Part shown: positions 20,657 to 30,878 of the stretch, one piece after another
Layout of the letters: the number at the start of each line of letters is the position of its first letter
How positions within the stretch are numbered: position 1 is the stretch's first letter
Assembly (NCBI GenBank): GCA_012837705.1
Contig: DUQQ01000011.1
Span: 30,368-94,367 of the forward strand
Length of the DNA: 64,000 nt
Direction of reading: 5' to 3'
Source: Hydrogenispora sp.
Lineage (GTDB): Bacteria; Bacillota; UBA4882; UBA10575
Program-made: the position numbers and the translations under genes
Notes under the pieces: generated by a model
Database searches by the model: none
What the model was told of the DNA's origin: nothing
What the model saw: the letters and a program-made list of their open reading frames with translations, nothing else

Positions 20657-22933
20657 CTATTCTGGATAAACGCTCCTCACGTAAAGATCCGGGTTGATCC
20701 GGGTAAGCAACGGGGAGAGTTCCCCGGTATAATACAGAAAAAGCTGGTGTAAAGCACGGGTACAAACGGTATAAAGGATCGGTAGTTCCTCCGGGGTATG
20801 GTAAACCGCATGGGAACAATCGCAAATTAAAACGGTATCAAACTCTAATCCTTTCGCTAGATAGGAAGGGATGATTACCGGGCCGCTCGCCAGGGTTTTT
20901 TCTTCTTTGGTGAGCAACCGGATCGGGACCAAGGCTTTCAGTTTCTCATAAACGGTCTGACACTCGTGGGCCGTCTTACCGATGACGGCCAGGGAAGAGA
21001 AACCTGCAGCGCTTAAAGCACGGATCCGGTCGGCGAGGGCGGGGAACAGTAAATTCGGGTCGGTTACCTTGGTCACCAGCGGTTTCGGTCCGGGACGGTT
21101 GATCGCCACGGACTCCACCGCGGGTTCCGCTAAAAGCTCATGGGTAAAGGCGGTAATCTCCCGGGTCGACCGGTAACTTTTGCTTAGGGTAAAAGTCCGC
21201 GGGTTACGGGCGGCAAAGACCGCTTCGATCTCCGCGAAGGAACTCCGGTATTGTTGTGGATGGATGGTTTGGTTCGGGTCACCCAAGATGGTCAGGGTGG
21301 CGGCGGGAAAGAGCTCTTGGATGATCCGGTAGTGAAACAGGGTATAGTCCTGTGCTTCATCGATAATCAGGTGTTTAATCTCCGGAAACTTCGGAAAACC
21401 TTCAATTTTTCCCCGAAAATAAAAGAAGGGGGCGAGGTCTTCGTAGAACAGGTGATCGGGGCGCAGCGTTTTCAGGACGGCCTGGCGGAGACGGTTGAGC
21501 GTTGCCGGGGGAAACCGCCCGGCCGCCATTTTGACGAGCAGTTCTTGGTTGTGAAAAAGTTCCCGGTAGAGTTGGAAAGGATCCAAGTCGGACCAGGCGC
21601 GAATGGCCGCATGGACCGGTTGTAGCTTTTTACGTACGGCCAAACGGCTGCGGGCTTTAATCTCGGCCGCCGGTAGCTGGTGGTTTTCTTCGGCGAGGTG
21701 CTGGGCGTACTCTTTTATTTTCCGCGCGGTGATTGGGCGGAGCAAGTAGAAAGCCCGCTGTTGCACCTGAACCAAACGTTTTTTTAAGGGTAAATAAGCA
21801 TAATATTCATCATAGAGCGCCTGCAGTTCTTCTTTGCGGAGAACCATCTCCCCTTCAAACTGAAGATCAGAAAAAGGCCGACCACGGTCGGTCAAATATT
21901 TTTGGTAAGTATCGATCAGTGCCAAAAATTCGGGGGTGGTCTGCAGGTAGATCTTCTCGGCCCGGAGACGATCATCGGCACTGTTGTCGGTGGTTAGGGT
22001 AAATTCCAGCTGATTGTGGCGGTCTTCCACGGACAGACCGGGCGGAAGCAGGGGCTGGACTAAATCCTGGAAGGTGGTGCACAGCGCCATCTCCTCCCCT
22101 AATTCGGGTAAAACATTGGATATGTAGTCGGCAAATAGTTGGTTGGGGGAAAAGATTAAAATGTTTTTACTGGTAATCTGGTCCCGTTCTTTATAAAGGT
22201 AATAGGCGGCGCGGTGCAGAGCGATAGAAGTTTTTCCGCTGCCCGCAGTCCCCTGCACCAGGACGACCGGATGCTCTTCATTACGGATTACCCGGTTTTG
22301 TTCCCTTTGGATGCTGGTGACGATCGCCCGCATCTTTTCATCACTATGTTGGCTCAGGATCTCCTGTAGGATCTCGTCGTCGATCTTGACATTACAATCG
22401 AACATGTAGACCATACGCCCGTCGACGATCTTATACTGGCGTTTCCGGGAGATCTCACCACTGATTACCCCAGCTTCACACCGGTACTCGGCCGGGCCCA
22501 GTTCATAGTCGTAAAACATGCTGGAGACGGGGGCTCGCCAATCGTAGATCAGCGGTCTACCCGCTTCGTCAAGCAAAGTGGAGATGCCGATGTAGATCTT
22601 TTCCGCAGTCGGCGTTCCGTTCTCGCGAAAATCGATCCGCGCAAAGTAGGGCGATTTTAGCATTCTTTGGAGTTTGGTGATCATCCGGCGGTTGTATTCG
22701 ACACTTACCTCCGTATTGCGTAAGCCGCTCAGCTGTTGGGTGAGGGTAACTGCGGAGGCGAAACTATCGGGTAAGCGGGGACCATCTTCCCAAATATCTT
22801 TCCGTTCCTGTTGTAACAGGGTTTTTAGGCGGGAAAAAAAGGTCATTTTTGCCTTTAACTCTTGTTTAATTACCGTTTGCACCGTAGCCAAACGCGCTTC
22901 TTCATAGCGGCGGTCTTCAGTTTGGGCTGTCAT
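20657..22933 (-). CDS. helD: UvrD-like helicase, HelD-type RNA polymerase recycling factor
   Basis: 758 aa; DWRAPVSSMFYDYELGPAEY, VQGTAGSGKTSIALHRAAYYLY, IIDEAQDYTLF. Confidence 0.88.
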   Translation of the reverse strand: MTAQTEDRRYEEARLATVQTVIKQELKAKMTFFSRLKTLLQQERKDIWEDGPRLPDSFASAVTLTQQLSGLRNTEVSVEYNRRMITKLQRMLKSPYFARIDFRENGTPTAEKIYIGISTLLDEAGRPLIYDWRAPVSSMFYDYELGPAEYRCEAGVISGEISRKRQYKIVDGRMVYMFDCNVKIDDEILQEILSQHSDEKMRAIVTSIQREQNRVIRNEEHPVVLVQGTAGSGKTSIALHRAAYYLYKERDQITSKNILIFSPNQLFADYISNVLPELGEEMALCTTFQDLVQPLLPPGLSVEDRHNQLEFTLTTDNSADDRLRAEKIYLQTTPEFLALIDTYQKYLTDRGRPFSDLQFEGEMVLRKEELQALYDEYYAYLPLKKRLVQVQQRAFYLLRPITARKIKEYAQHLAEENHQLPAAEIKARSRLAVRKKLQPVHAAIRAWSDLDPFQLYRELFHNQELLVKMAAGRFPPATLNRLRQAVLKTLRPDHLFYEDLAPFFYFRGKIEGFPKFPEIKHLIIDEAQDYTLFHYRIIQELFPAATLTILGDPNQTIHPQQYRSSFAEIEAVFAARNPRTFTLSKSYRSTREITAFTHELLAEPAVESVAINRPGPKPLVTKVTDPNLLFPALADRIRALSAAGFSSLAVIGKTAHECQTVYEKLKALVPIRLLTKEEKTLASGPVIIPSYLAKGLEFDTVLICDCSHAVYHTPEELPILYTVCTRALHQLFLYYTGELSPLLTRINPDLYVRSVYPE

Positions 22934-23192
22934 GTCTCCTCCTTCGCTTGGTCGACGAATTGCTTTGCTTATGGTAAAATAGATTATGGAATCTTCCCCT
23001 GCGGATGCAGGGGATTCCTTATGCTTTCTCTTTAGTTTTTAGCGCCCGTCTGGAATTTTATTTATTATAACAAACTTTTTATTCAGCTCCAAGCGGGGAA
23101 AGGAAGATTTAGCCAAGGCTTAATAAAAGGCTTAATAATGGGAGGCTCGGCCGCGGGCCAGCAGTTACTTTTATTTAGGGAGGGAATAGTAT

Positions 23193-24017
23193 ATGTACAA
23201 ATTACGAATGATTGCTTTGGATTTGGATGGGACTTTATTAAGAGATGACAAAACGATCAGTCAACCAACGCGGAAGTTACTGGCCGAACTGCACCAGGCC
23301 GATGTAGAGATTGCCTTCGTTACCGGGCGGATGTATCATTTCACCGCACCGATCCAGGATTTGCTCGGGTTTCCAGTTCATTATATCTGTACCGACGGCG
23401 CATTTTTCCAGCCGCGCGGTTGGGAAGAACCACACTTCAAGACGGTTGCGCCCGCTGTGACCCAGGCGGTCTTATCCGCTTTGGCGGATGAGCGGCATGG
23501 CCTTTATCTTTTTAGCAACGACCGGATTCACTGCTTTACAGAAGCGCCCGATCCGGCCATCTTTTCCTGGGGCTTTGATCTGCATACCGATCCGGCAAGG
23601 GCAGGCGATCCTCCGGTCAACCAGGTGGAACAGATTGTGATCCACGAAGAGAAGGCGAGAGTACGGGGGATTCAGAAAGCACTCAACATGATGCACCCCG
23701 GCCTTTATCAGGAGATTCAGCCGTCCATGAAACGCGGTAATGAATATTTGATCATCCGCCCACATGGAGTGGACAAGGGAAGCGCTTTAACGCGTTTAGC
23801 CGAGGTTTTAGGAGTGAAGACTACGGAAACCATTGCTTTTGGTGATTGGCTCAACGATCTGCCCCTCTTTCGTGACGCGGGCCTGTCGATTGCGCCAGCC
23901 AACGCCGTACCGGAGGTGAAAGCGAAAGCGACCATTGTTTCCTGTTTCACTAATGAACAGGATTTCATCGTACGCGAACTAGAACGACTGTTCCAAGAGG
24001 GGAAGATGGTCGTCTAA
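23193..24017 (+). CDS. Cof-type HAD-IIB family hydrolase
   Basis: 274 aa; LDLDGTLLRDDK...IAFGDWLNDLPLFRDAGLSIAPANA. Confidence 0.92.
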   Translation: MYKLRMIALDLDGTLLRDDKTISQPTRKLLAELHQADVEIAFVTGRMYHFTAPIQDLLGFPVHYICTDGAFFQPRGWEEPHFKTVAPAVTQAVLSALADERHGLYLFSNDRIHCFTEAPDPAIFSWGFDLHTDPARAGDPPVNQVEQIVIHEEKARVRGIQKALNMMHPGLYQEIQPSMKRGNEYLIIRPHGVDKGSALTRLAEVLGVKTTETIAFGDWLNDLPLFRDAGLSIAPANAVPEVKAKATIVSCFTNEQDFIVRELERLFQEGKMVV

Positions 24018-24032
24018 GGGGGCTAATGAAGA

Positions 24033-24065
24033 AAAGAGGCTGCTCTTCAAGGGAGCAGCCTCTTT
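24033..24065 (+). terminator. Intrinsic terminator
   Basis: AAAGAGGCTGCTC / GAGCAGCCTCTTT, 13-bp stem, T-rich tail. Confidence 0.85.
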
Positions 24066-24070
24066 CTTTT

Positions 24071-25060
24071 TTATAGCGTAATCGGATGTTCCATGGTGGC
24101 GACGACCAAACGGACGGCCGCTTCCACATCATTCAGGTCAACCATTTCCGAAGGAGAATGCAGGTAGCGGCAAGGAACGGAGATGACCCCGGCGGGGATG
24201 CCCGCCTTCGTCAGGTGGATCGCACCGGCGTCGGTTCCGCCAAAGGGTAAAACCTCAAATTGGTGCGGGATCCCATTCTGCTCGGCTAGCGTGGTCAAAA
24301 GCTCTTTGACCTGCGGATGCGTGATCAAAGAGACATCCTTCACCTTAATGGCTGCGCCTTGCCCCAGTTTCATGGCTAATTTAGGCGCTTCGGGCGTGTC
24401 GCCGGTAGCAGTTACATCAAGGGCGATCCCCAGATCCGGGTCAAGGCCGAAAGCGGCGGTTTTGGCCCCGCGTAACCCGACTTCCTCTTGGACGGTAAAG
24501 GTACAATAGAGGTCGTTTTGGGGTTTGGTGACGCGTTTGAGGGCTTCGATCAAGACCGCACAGCCCACCCGGTCGTCGAGGGCTTTCGCCACAACCCGTT
24601 GGCCCAGGTCCAGATACCCATGATCAAAGGAGGCAATATCGCCAACCGCCACTTTGGTTTTGGCTTCTTCGGCCGAGGTGGCCCCGATATCAATATATAA
24701 CTTTTCTAAGGTCAACTGTTTTAAATCGTCGATCTTTTCGGCACCGATCACACCCATTGTTCCGTTTTGGAACCGGACCCGCTGCGCGTATAGCCGGTGG
24801 GGCCGGATCCCACCAACGTTACTGAAGCGGAGGAAGCCTTGCTCATCGATGGCGGTGACGATTACCCCGATCTCATCCATATGGGCAGCGAACTGCAGTT
24901 TGGTTTTGCCCCCGCGTTTAAACGCGATCAGATTGCCCATGGTGTCAACGGTCAGCTCGTCACAGTAGTCCTTGAGCTCGGCCTGGATAAAGGCGCGGAT
25001 CTGTTCTTCCCGCCCCGATGGAGCAGGGATGCTTGTCAAGCGCCGCAGCAAATCTTTCAT
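24071..25060 (-). CDS. M42 family metallopeptidase (paralog 1)
   Basis: AAHMDEIGVIV, LDDRVGCAVL, QEEVGLRGAK, GTDAGAIH. Confidence 0.93.
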   Translation of the reverse strand: MKDLLRRLTSIPAPSGREEQIRAFIQAELKDYCDELTVDTMGNLIAFKRGGKTKLQFAAHMDEIGVIVTAIDEQGFLRFSNVGGIRPHRLYAQRVRFQNGTMGVIGAEKIDDLKQLTLEKLYIDIGATSAEEAKTKVAVGDIASFDHGYLDLGQRVVAKALDDRVGCAVLIEALKRVTKPQNDLYCTFTVQEEVGLRGAKTAAFGLDPDLGIALDVTATGDTPEAPKLAMKLGQGAAIKVKDVSLITHPQVKELLTTLAEQNGIPHQFEVLPFGGTDAGAIHLTKAGIPAGVISVPCRYLHSPSEMVDLNDVEAAVRLVVATMEHPITL

Positions 25061-26082
25061 ACAGGTAACCCCCTTTGTGCGATGTTTCTTAAGAAAGCAT
25101 CGATCAGTTTAATCGTCTGTGCGAAGTCATCGAGGTTTAAAATTCCTACTGGTGAATGGATATAACGGCAGGGAATAGAGATCACGGCTACGGGAATGCC
25201 GCTCCGTGTTTGGTTGATGACCCCTGCTTCTGTACCGCCCGAAGCTGATTCGCGAAACTGATAAGGAATTCCGGCTTCCTCGGCGACGGCGACCAGGCGC
25301 TCAATCAGGGCGGGCTTAACGATGACGGAACGATCCATAAAACTGATTGCCGGTCCGGCGCCTAAACGGGTGGAAGCCTGGTGTTTTTTCAACGGCGGGA
25401 CATCCCCGGCGGAGGTGGTCTCCACCACCAGGGCTAAGTCGGGGTTTAAACCATAGGCGGCAACAGTGGCACCGCGTAGTCCAACTTCCTCCTGGACGGT
25501 GAAAGCATAGGCCAGGGGTAGATCATACTCGTTTTCCATCAGGTTCATCAAAACAGCACAGCCGGCTCGATCATCGAGGGCTTTTCCTTTAAAGAGGCCA
25601 TCGCCGAAAGGTCCCGCTTGGACGTCAAAGGCAATGAGATCGCCAATCTTGACGTCCTTTTCCGCATCGTTGCGGTCGGTGGCACCGATATCCACAAACA
25701 GACCGGTGGTTTTCACCGGGCGTTCCCGCTCTTCCCTCTCCTGGAGGTGGATGGGTTTGGCACCGATTACCCCGGGGATCCGCTGGGGACCGACGAAAAC
25801 CCGTTTGGAGATGAGGACCCGTTCATCAATGCCGCCTATGGTTTTGATCTTCAGTAACCCGCTGGCATCGATCCCCACCACCATTAATCCAACCTCATCC
25901 ATATGGGCGGAGAGCATGACAAGCGGGCCTTTTTTCCCCTGGTCGCAGCGGGCAATGAGGTTGCCTAACCGGTCGGTCTGGATCCGGTCAACGCGGCCCT
26001 GAATGCGGTTGCGAATAAAGTGACGGACCGCCGTTTCGCCACTGGAAACACCGTTTAATTCGGATAACTCCTTTAGTAACAT
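25057..26082 (-). CDS. M42 family metallopeptidase (paralog 2)
   Basis: SAHMDEVGLMV, LDDRAGCAVL, QEEVGLRGAT, GGTEAGVI. Confidence 0.93.
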   Translation of the reverse strand: MLLKELSELNGVSSGETAVRHFIRNRIQGRVDRIQTDRLGNLIARCDQGKKGPLVMLSAHMDEVGLMVVGIDASGLLKIKTIGGIDERVLISKRVFVGPQRIPGVIGAKPIHLQEREERERPVKTTGLFVDIGATDRNDAEKDVKIGDLIAFDVQAGPFGDGLFKGKALDDRAGCAVLMNLMENEYDLPLAYAFTVQEEVGLRGATVAAYGLNPDLALVVETTSAGDVPPLKKHQASTRLGAGPAISFMDRSVIVKPALIERLVAVAEEAGIPYQFRESASGGTEAGVINQTRSGIPVAVISIPCRYIHSPVGILNLDDFAQTIKLIDAFLRNIAQRGLPV

Positions 26083-27137
26083 TCTAATCCCTCCAAGAAG
26101 GCGCGGTCGATCTGCATGATGAATTCGGCCAGGAGACGACCGGTTTCTTTGAGATCGTCCAACGCTAAAGTTTCAACGGAAGTATGCATGTAACGGAGGG
26201 GGATACACACCAGGCCGCTGGCGACCCCGGCCTGAGCGATCTGGATGGCGTAGGCGTCTGTTCCCCGGGGGGTCTCTGCCGCTTCCACTTGGTATTTGAC
26301 TTTACCGGCTTCGGCTGCGGCCTTGAGCTTATCAAAGATGAGCGGATGCACCGGCGGTCCGGTGACGATGACCGGTCCTTGCCCCAGTTTAAATCCTTCG
26401 TAATCAGCCAAACCCGGCATCTCTCCGTGGGTTACATCGACCGCTAGCCCAATATCGGGATTAAGGCCATAGGAACTGACGAAAGCCCCCCGGACCCCCA
26501 ACTCCTCCTGGACGGTGATGACCACTAGGACTTCCGCTTCATGGTTGTAATCTTTCAGGCGGCGAAGACATTCGACCAGTGCCACGACTCCGGCCCGGTC
26601 GTCCATGGCTTTTCCGGCGTAAAAAGAGTTTTTCAAAGTACCGCACGACCGTTTAATCGTAATCGGGTCGCCAACCCGCACCAAAGCGGCCATGCGCTCC
26701 GGAGCGAGGCCGAGATCGATGGTCATATCTTCAATCTTCACGGCTTTGTTTCGTTCGTCCGCTTGCTGCAAGTGGGGAGGTTTGGCGCCGATCACACCGG
26801 GTAGATCTTCTCGGCCGTGGACGATGACCTCTTGCCCGAGGAGAACCCGCTGGTCAATGCCCCCGATGGTCGAAAAACGGATAAAGCCGTCTTCCAGCGC
26901 GGTGACGATCAGGCCGATTTCGTCGATATGGGCGGCCAACATGATGCGGGGTGGATGCTCGCCCTGGCCTGCTTTGCGGAGGATAATATTGCCTAACCGG
27001 TCGCGGCGGAGCTCGCTGATCCAGCAGCGGCCATCCCCATTGGAGAAAAAATCGAGGATGATCTGGGCCGCTCGGTCTTCCCGCCCCGAGGGGCCGACGG
27101 CATCAGTCAGTTCTTTCAGTAGTTTTTCGGTCTGCAC
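26073..27137 (-). CDS. M42 family metallopeptidase (paralog 3)
   Basis: AAHIDEIGLIV, MDDRAGVVAL, QEELGVRGAF, RGTDAYAIQ. Confidence 0.93.
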   Translation of the reverse strand: MQTEKLLKELTDAVGPSGREDRAAQIILDFFSNGDGRCWISELRRDRLGNIILRKAGQGEHPPRIMLAAHIDEIGLIVTALEDGFIRFSTIGGIDQRVLLGQEVIVHGREDLPGVIGAKPPHLQQADERNKAVKIEDMTIDLGLAPERMAALVRVGDPITIKRSCGTLKNSFYAGKAMDDRAGVVALVECLRRLKDYNHEAEVLVVITVQEELGVRGAFVSSYGLNPDIGLAVDVTHGEMPGLADYEGFKLGQGPVIVTGPPVHPLIFDKLKAAAEAGKVKYQVEAAETPRGTDAYAIQIAQAGVASGLVCIPLRYMHTSVETLALDDLKETGRLLAEFIMQIDRAFLEGLECY

Positions 27138-27316
27138 ATATAAAGCCTCCTTTCTTTCTGCCTTCTTTATTATAACTTTTTTTACTGGTAAAGTAGAGGA
27201 AAAATACGGCGGAAAAAACCCTTTTTCTGACGGAACAAGGGAAAAGGGATTAACTCCTCTTTGTCGAAAATTGACTTACGGTATGGGACACGAAAGGAGA
27301 GATTATTATTAAAACG

Positions 27317-28237
27317 TTGAAAAGTTTCTTGCTGGCCTTAATACTACTGGTTGTGATGGCTCCGCTTTGCGCAGCGGCCGCGCCCGGGCTTGGTGCCCGT
27401 GCCCTGGGGATGGGTGGCGCTTATACCGCGGTAGCTGACGACGGGAGTGCGGCTTACTGGAACCCGGCCGGTATTGCGCAGGTAACGGTCGGTTTAGCCC
27501 TTGACGGCGGGTTCGAAGGGAATTTAAAGCAGATTGATGCGCTCCGGGAGCAAGATCCCGCCGCACTCGATGGCACCCTGGGCCTAAAAGGCGGTGCCAG
27601 TTTGATCCTGGGGAACTTTGGACTGGGTGCTTTAACTGAGAGTCGGGCCGAAATTGAGCCGGCAGCCCTCTTGAAGACGATGCGGATCGACCAGACGGAT
27701 CAGGTGTTCTTCACTTATGCCAATGAAATGACCGACCTTTTTGCCTTTGGTCTGAATGCGAAGTATGTGATGGCTAACACGGAAAGGCATACGGCCACCG
27801 GTATGATCGATCAAGGGGAAGGCAAAGGCTTTGCTGTTGATCTTGGCGCGATGTTTAAAGTAGGTAAGATCGTCCGGGTAGGCGCGGTCCTGAAAGACTT
27901 TGGACTGGTGGGGTTCAAGCTGAATGGGGTCGACTATGAGTGGCCGACCAGACTGGTCCTTGGCGGTGCGGTCAAGGCCCCCTTGTTGGGCACGGTTGTG
28001 GCGGCTGATCTGGAGACACCGCTACAAGGCGATGAGGACCCCGCCTTCCGGATCGGAGTGGAACAGCCTTTCTTGGGTATCCTGGCCTTTCGGGCAGGCG
28101 GATACCAGGAAGACGGTGATTTTAACTTTACGGCCGGTTGCGGTCTCAAGCTCGGTCCGGTTGCGCTGGACGTAGCGGCCGACCTGGGTCTGGGTGAGAA
28201 CACCGCGGTTTATGCTACCGCCCAGTTTAAATTCTAA
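27317..28237 (+). CDS. PorV/UPF0164-like predicted outer-membrane beta-barrel protein
   Basis: 306 aa; signal peptide; GLGARALGMGGAYTAVADDGSAAYWNPAGIAQ; alternating beta pattern; C-terminal ...YATAQFKF. Likely TTG start. Confidence 0.75.
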   Translation: MKSFLLALILLVVMAPLCAAAAPGLGARALGMGGAYTAVADDGSAAYWNPAGIAQVTVGLALDGGFEGNLKQIDALREQDPAALDGTLGLKGGASLILGNFGLGALTESRAEIEPAALLKTMRIDQTDQVFFTYANEMTDLFAFGLNAKYVMANTERHTATGMIDQGEGKGFAVDLGAMFKVGKIVRVGAVLKDFGLVGFKLNGVDYEWPTRLVLGGAVKAPLLGTVVAADLETPLQGDEDPAFRIGVEQPFLGILAFRAGGYQEDGDFNFTAGCGLKLGPVALDVAADLGLGENTAVYATAQFKF

Positions 28238-28283
28238 GCGACTAAAAAGCATCTTAACTACGGAGGTCGACGGGTTTTCCGGC

Positions 28284-28925
28284 TTAACGCTGGAAGATCA
28301 GCGGGAGGGCGTTGGTGAAAAAGCCGATCCCGAAACCGATCAGACAAAGGCCCAAACCGCCGATGATTAACCGGTAAACTTTGGCGCTGAGAAAAGCTCT
28401 GGTCTTGCTGACCATCCAGGAAACCAATAGATACCAGGAAAAATCGGCCAGGATATGTCCCAGGTAAAAAAGGAGGACCCCGCCGAAGCCAAAGGTATTG
28501 AAGGCGTTCATAATGAGGCCGAGACCAACGACAACCCACCAAATGATGAAGTAAGGATTGGCGGCGCTGATCAAAGCGCCGCCAAGCATTATGCTGCGGT
28601 TTTTCGCCGGTGCGGTTGTGGACAGAGCAATGGTCACCTTGCCGCTCCAGCTGTCCCGGATCATCTGGCTACCCATAAAAACCAAGATGATGCCGCCGCA
28701 AAGGCCAATCAGGATTTGCGCGAGGATGGTGTTTAGGTATTGACCGAAACCTAAAAAGATCAGGATAACCAGCAGCAATTCAAGGAAGATGTGACCCAAC
28801 GAGACCATGAATCCGGCTTTCATGCCGGATTTTAAACTTTGATCCAGCGTATATGTGAGTAACGAACCGGGCATGACTGCACCCGAATAACCGATCAATA
28901 TGGACTGGAGAAAGATTGTAACCAA
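28284..28925 (-). CDS. LysE family transporter
   Basis: 213 aa; SGAVMPGSLLTYTLDQSLKSGMKAGFMVSLGHIFLE. Confidence 0.85.
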   Translation of the reverse strand: MVTIFLQSILIGYSGAVMPGSLLTYTLDQSLKSGMKAGFMVSLGHIFLELLLVILIFLGFGQYLNTILAQILIGLCGGIILVFMGSQMIRDSWSGKVTIALSTTAPAKNRSIMLGGALISAANPYFIIWWVVVGLGLIMNAFNTFGFGGVLLFYLGHILADFSWYLLVSWMVSKTRAFLSAKVYRLIIGGLGLCLIGFGIGFFTNALPLIFQR

Positions 28926-29092
28926 ATTTGATCACTTCCATCTTTTTTCCCCAATTGTAACAGAAAAGAACCACAAAAACGAGAGGAAAAATAATTTGAC
29001 CGTGTTTAATTATGTATAATAGGGTTAGCCGCGCGGGCATAGACTAAGCTATCTGATCAATTTCGGATGGAGTTTTTAGAGAGCAGGAGGGA

Positions 29093-29923
29093 ATGGGGAT
29101 GGGGCAAAACGAGATCATCGTCCGGAGTTGGAGCGAGGTTTGCGAACGTTTGTACGACAACGCTTGGAAACCAGAGCTTGGCCGCTTTCGTAGTGATTAT
29201 GCCTTCCGGGGGCTGGCCGATTGTCGATACCCGTTACAGAATAGTTTTTTTCGGGTGTGCCAAAACAATCCACAACTGGAATACCATATGCTCCGGAACT
29301 TTAAAAAATACGGGCAGTTCGATGACGCCAGTCTGGTCGCCTCCGACTGGCGGGTTATGACTTTAGCGCAACACCACGGTTTGCCCACCCGTCTAATGGA
29401 CTGGACGTATTCGCCCTTTGTCGCTTTGCATTTTGTGACCGACGATCCCACCAAGTATGACCAGGACGGGGTGATCTGGCAAGTTGATTATGTGCAGGTC
29501 AACCGGATGCTGCCCGAGCCGTTCAAAGGGGTGATGGAAAAGGAAGGGGCCAATGCTTTTACAGTCGAGATGATTGAAGAAGCGGTCCCGACGCTGCAGG
29601 ATTTTGACGATTTTCACGACCAGGACCATGATCTGGTTATTTTCTTTGAACCACCTTCCCTCGATTCCCGGATCGTCAATCAATTTGCATTCTTCTCTGT
29701 GATGTCTACCGCTACCGGACGCTTGGATGAGTGGCTTTACCAGTACCCCCATCTTTACCGGCGCATAATTATCCCCCGGGAGTTGAAATGGGAGATCCGG
29801 GATAAGCTTGATCAAGCCAATATCACCGAACGGATTCTCTTCCCCGGTTTGGATGGGTTAGCCAAATGGCTCTTGCGCCATTATACGCCCCGTTGTTTCG
29901 AACAGCCGGACCAGTCCGGATAG
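29093..29923 (+). CDS. FRG domain-containing protein
   Basis: 276 aa; YAFRGLADCRYPLQNSFFR...LAQHHGLPTRLMDWTYSPFVALHFV. Confidence 0.88.
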   Translation: MGMGQNEIIVRSWSEVCERLYDNAWKPELGRFRSDYAFRGLADCRYPLQNSFFRVCQNNPQLEYHMLRNFKKYGQFDDASLVASDWRVMTLAQHHGLPTRLMDWTYSPFVALHFVTDDPTKYDQDGVIWQVDYVQVNRMLPEPFKGVMEKEGANAFTVEMIEEAVPTLQDFDDFHDQDHDLVIFFEPPSLDSRIVNQFAFFSVMSTATGRLDEWLYQYPHLYRRIIIPRELKWEIRDKLDQANITERILFPGLDGLAKWLLRHYTPRCFEQPDQSG

Positions 29924-29926
29924 AAG

Positions 29927-29955
29927 AAACCGGTCCATGCTTTGGACCGGTTTTT
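29927..29955 (+). terminator. Intrinsic terminator
   Basis: AAACCGGTCC-ATGCTTT-GGACCGGTTTTT. Confidence 0.8.
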
Positions 29956-30023
29956 CTGAATTTCTAAAGGAAAAGCTGCTTGTCACCGGCTTTTGAAAAA
30001 GCCTTTGCCGGTATTTTATAGTT

Positions 30024-30860
30024 TTATAGCAGGAGACTGATGTCCAAAGCCTGAACGGAATGGGTGATGCGGCCAACAGAGATGAGGTCCACACCGGCGG
30101 CGGCAATTGCCTGGATGGTCTCCGCGGAAACATTCCCCGAGGCTTCAACCAGTGCTTTTCCGTCGATAAGGCGCACCATCTCGGCCATCAACGACGGCGA
30201 CATGTTGTCTAGCATAATAATATCGGCGCCGGCGGCCAAAGCTTCACGAACCTGCGCTTCCGATTCCACTTCCACTTCAATCTTCATGGTGTGGGGAGCG
30301 GCCATGCGGACTTTGGCGACGGCGGCTTTGATCCCGCCACAAGCGGCCAGATGGTTATCTTTGATCAGGACAGCATCGGCTAAGTTAAAACGGTGGTTGT
30401 AGCCACCGCCGACCCGGACAGCATATTTCTGCAAAGCGCGGAGCCCCGGTAGGGTTTTCCTGGTATCGACCACGCGGACCTGGGGATAATCGGCGAGCAA
30501 ATCCACCAATTTCCGGGTGGCGGTGGCGATTCCGGATAGATGTTGGAGAAAGTTAAGGGCCACCCTTTCGCCACTGAGCACGTCACGGGTGGGTCCGGAG
30601 ATTACGGCGAGTACCGTACCGGTGTCGACGCGGGCACCGTCCCCATGGGTGATCTTCAGGCTGATGGCGGAGTTTAGTTGGCGAAAGACCTCCTGCACGA
30701 CGGCCCAGCCACAGATCACCCCGGGCTCCTTGGCGATAAAACGGCCACTGGTGGTGGCTGTGGGGTCAATGGTCAGCGCGGAAGTGATGTCACCGGGACC
30801 GAGATCTTCCGCCAGGGCTTGGCGGACCAGGTCGGTATAGACGTTTTTTGGTAATTCCAT
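30024..30860 (-). CDS. nadC: Nicotinate-nucleotide pyrophosphorylase (carboxylating)
   Basis: 278 aa; DLGPGDITS...RKTLPGLRALQKYAVRVGGGYNHRFNLADAVLIKDNHL. Confidence 0.97.
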   Translation of the reverse strand: MELPKNVYTDLVRQALAEDLGPGDITSALTIDPTATTSGRFIAKEPGVICGWAVVQEVFRQLNSAISLKITHGDGARVDTGTVLAVISGPTRDVLSGERVALNFLQHLSGIATATRKLVDLLADYPQVRVVDTRKTLPGLRALQKYAVRVGGGYNHRFNLADAVLIKDNHLAACGGIKAAVAKVRMAAPHTMKIEVEVESEAQVREALAAGADIIMLDNMSPSLMAEMVRLIDGKALVEASGNVSAETIQAIAAAGVDLISVGRITHSVQALDISLLL

Positions 30861-30878
30861 CCAATAAACACCTCTCTT

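Noticed and set aside
26692-27312. 206-aa plus-strand ORF
   Set aside because: Mostly antisense to the third M42 gene; no homology-like pattern.
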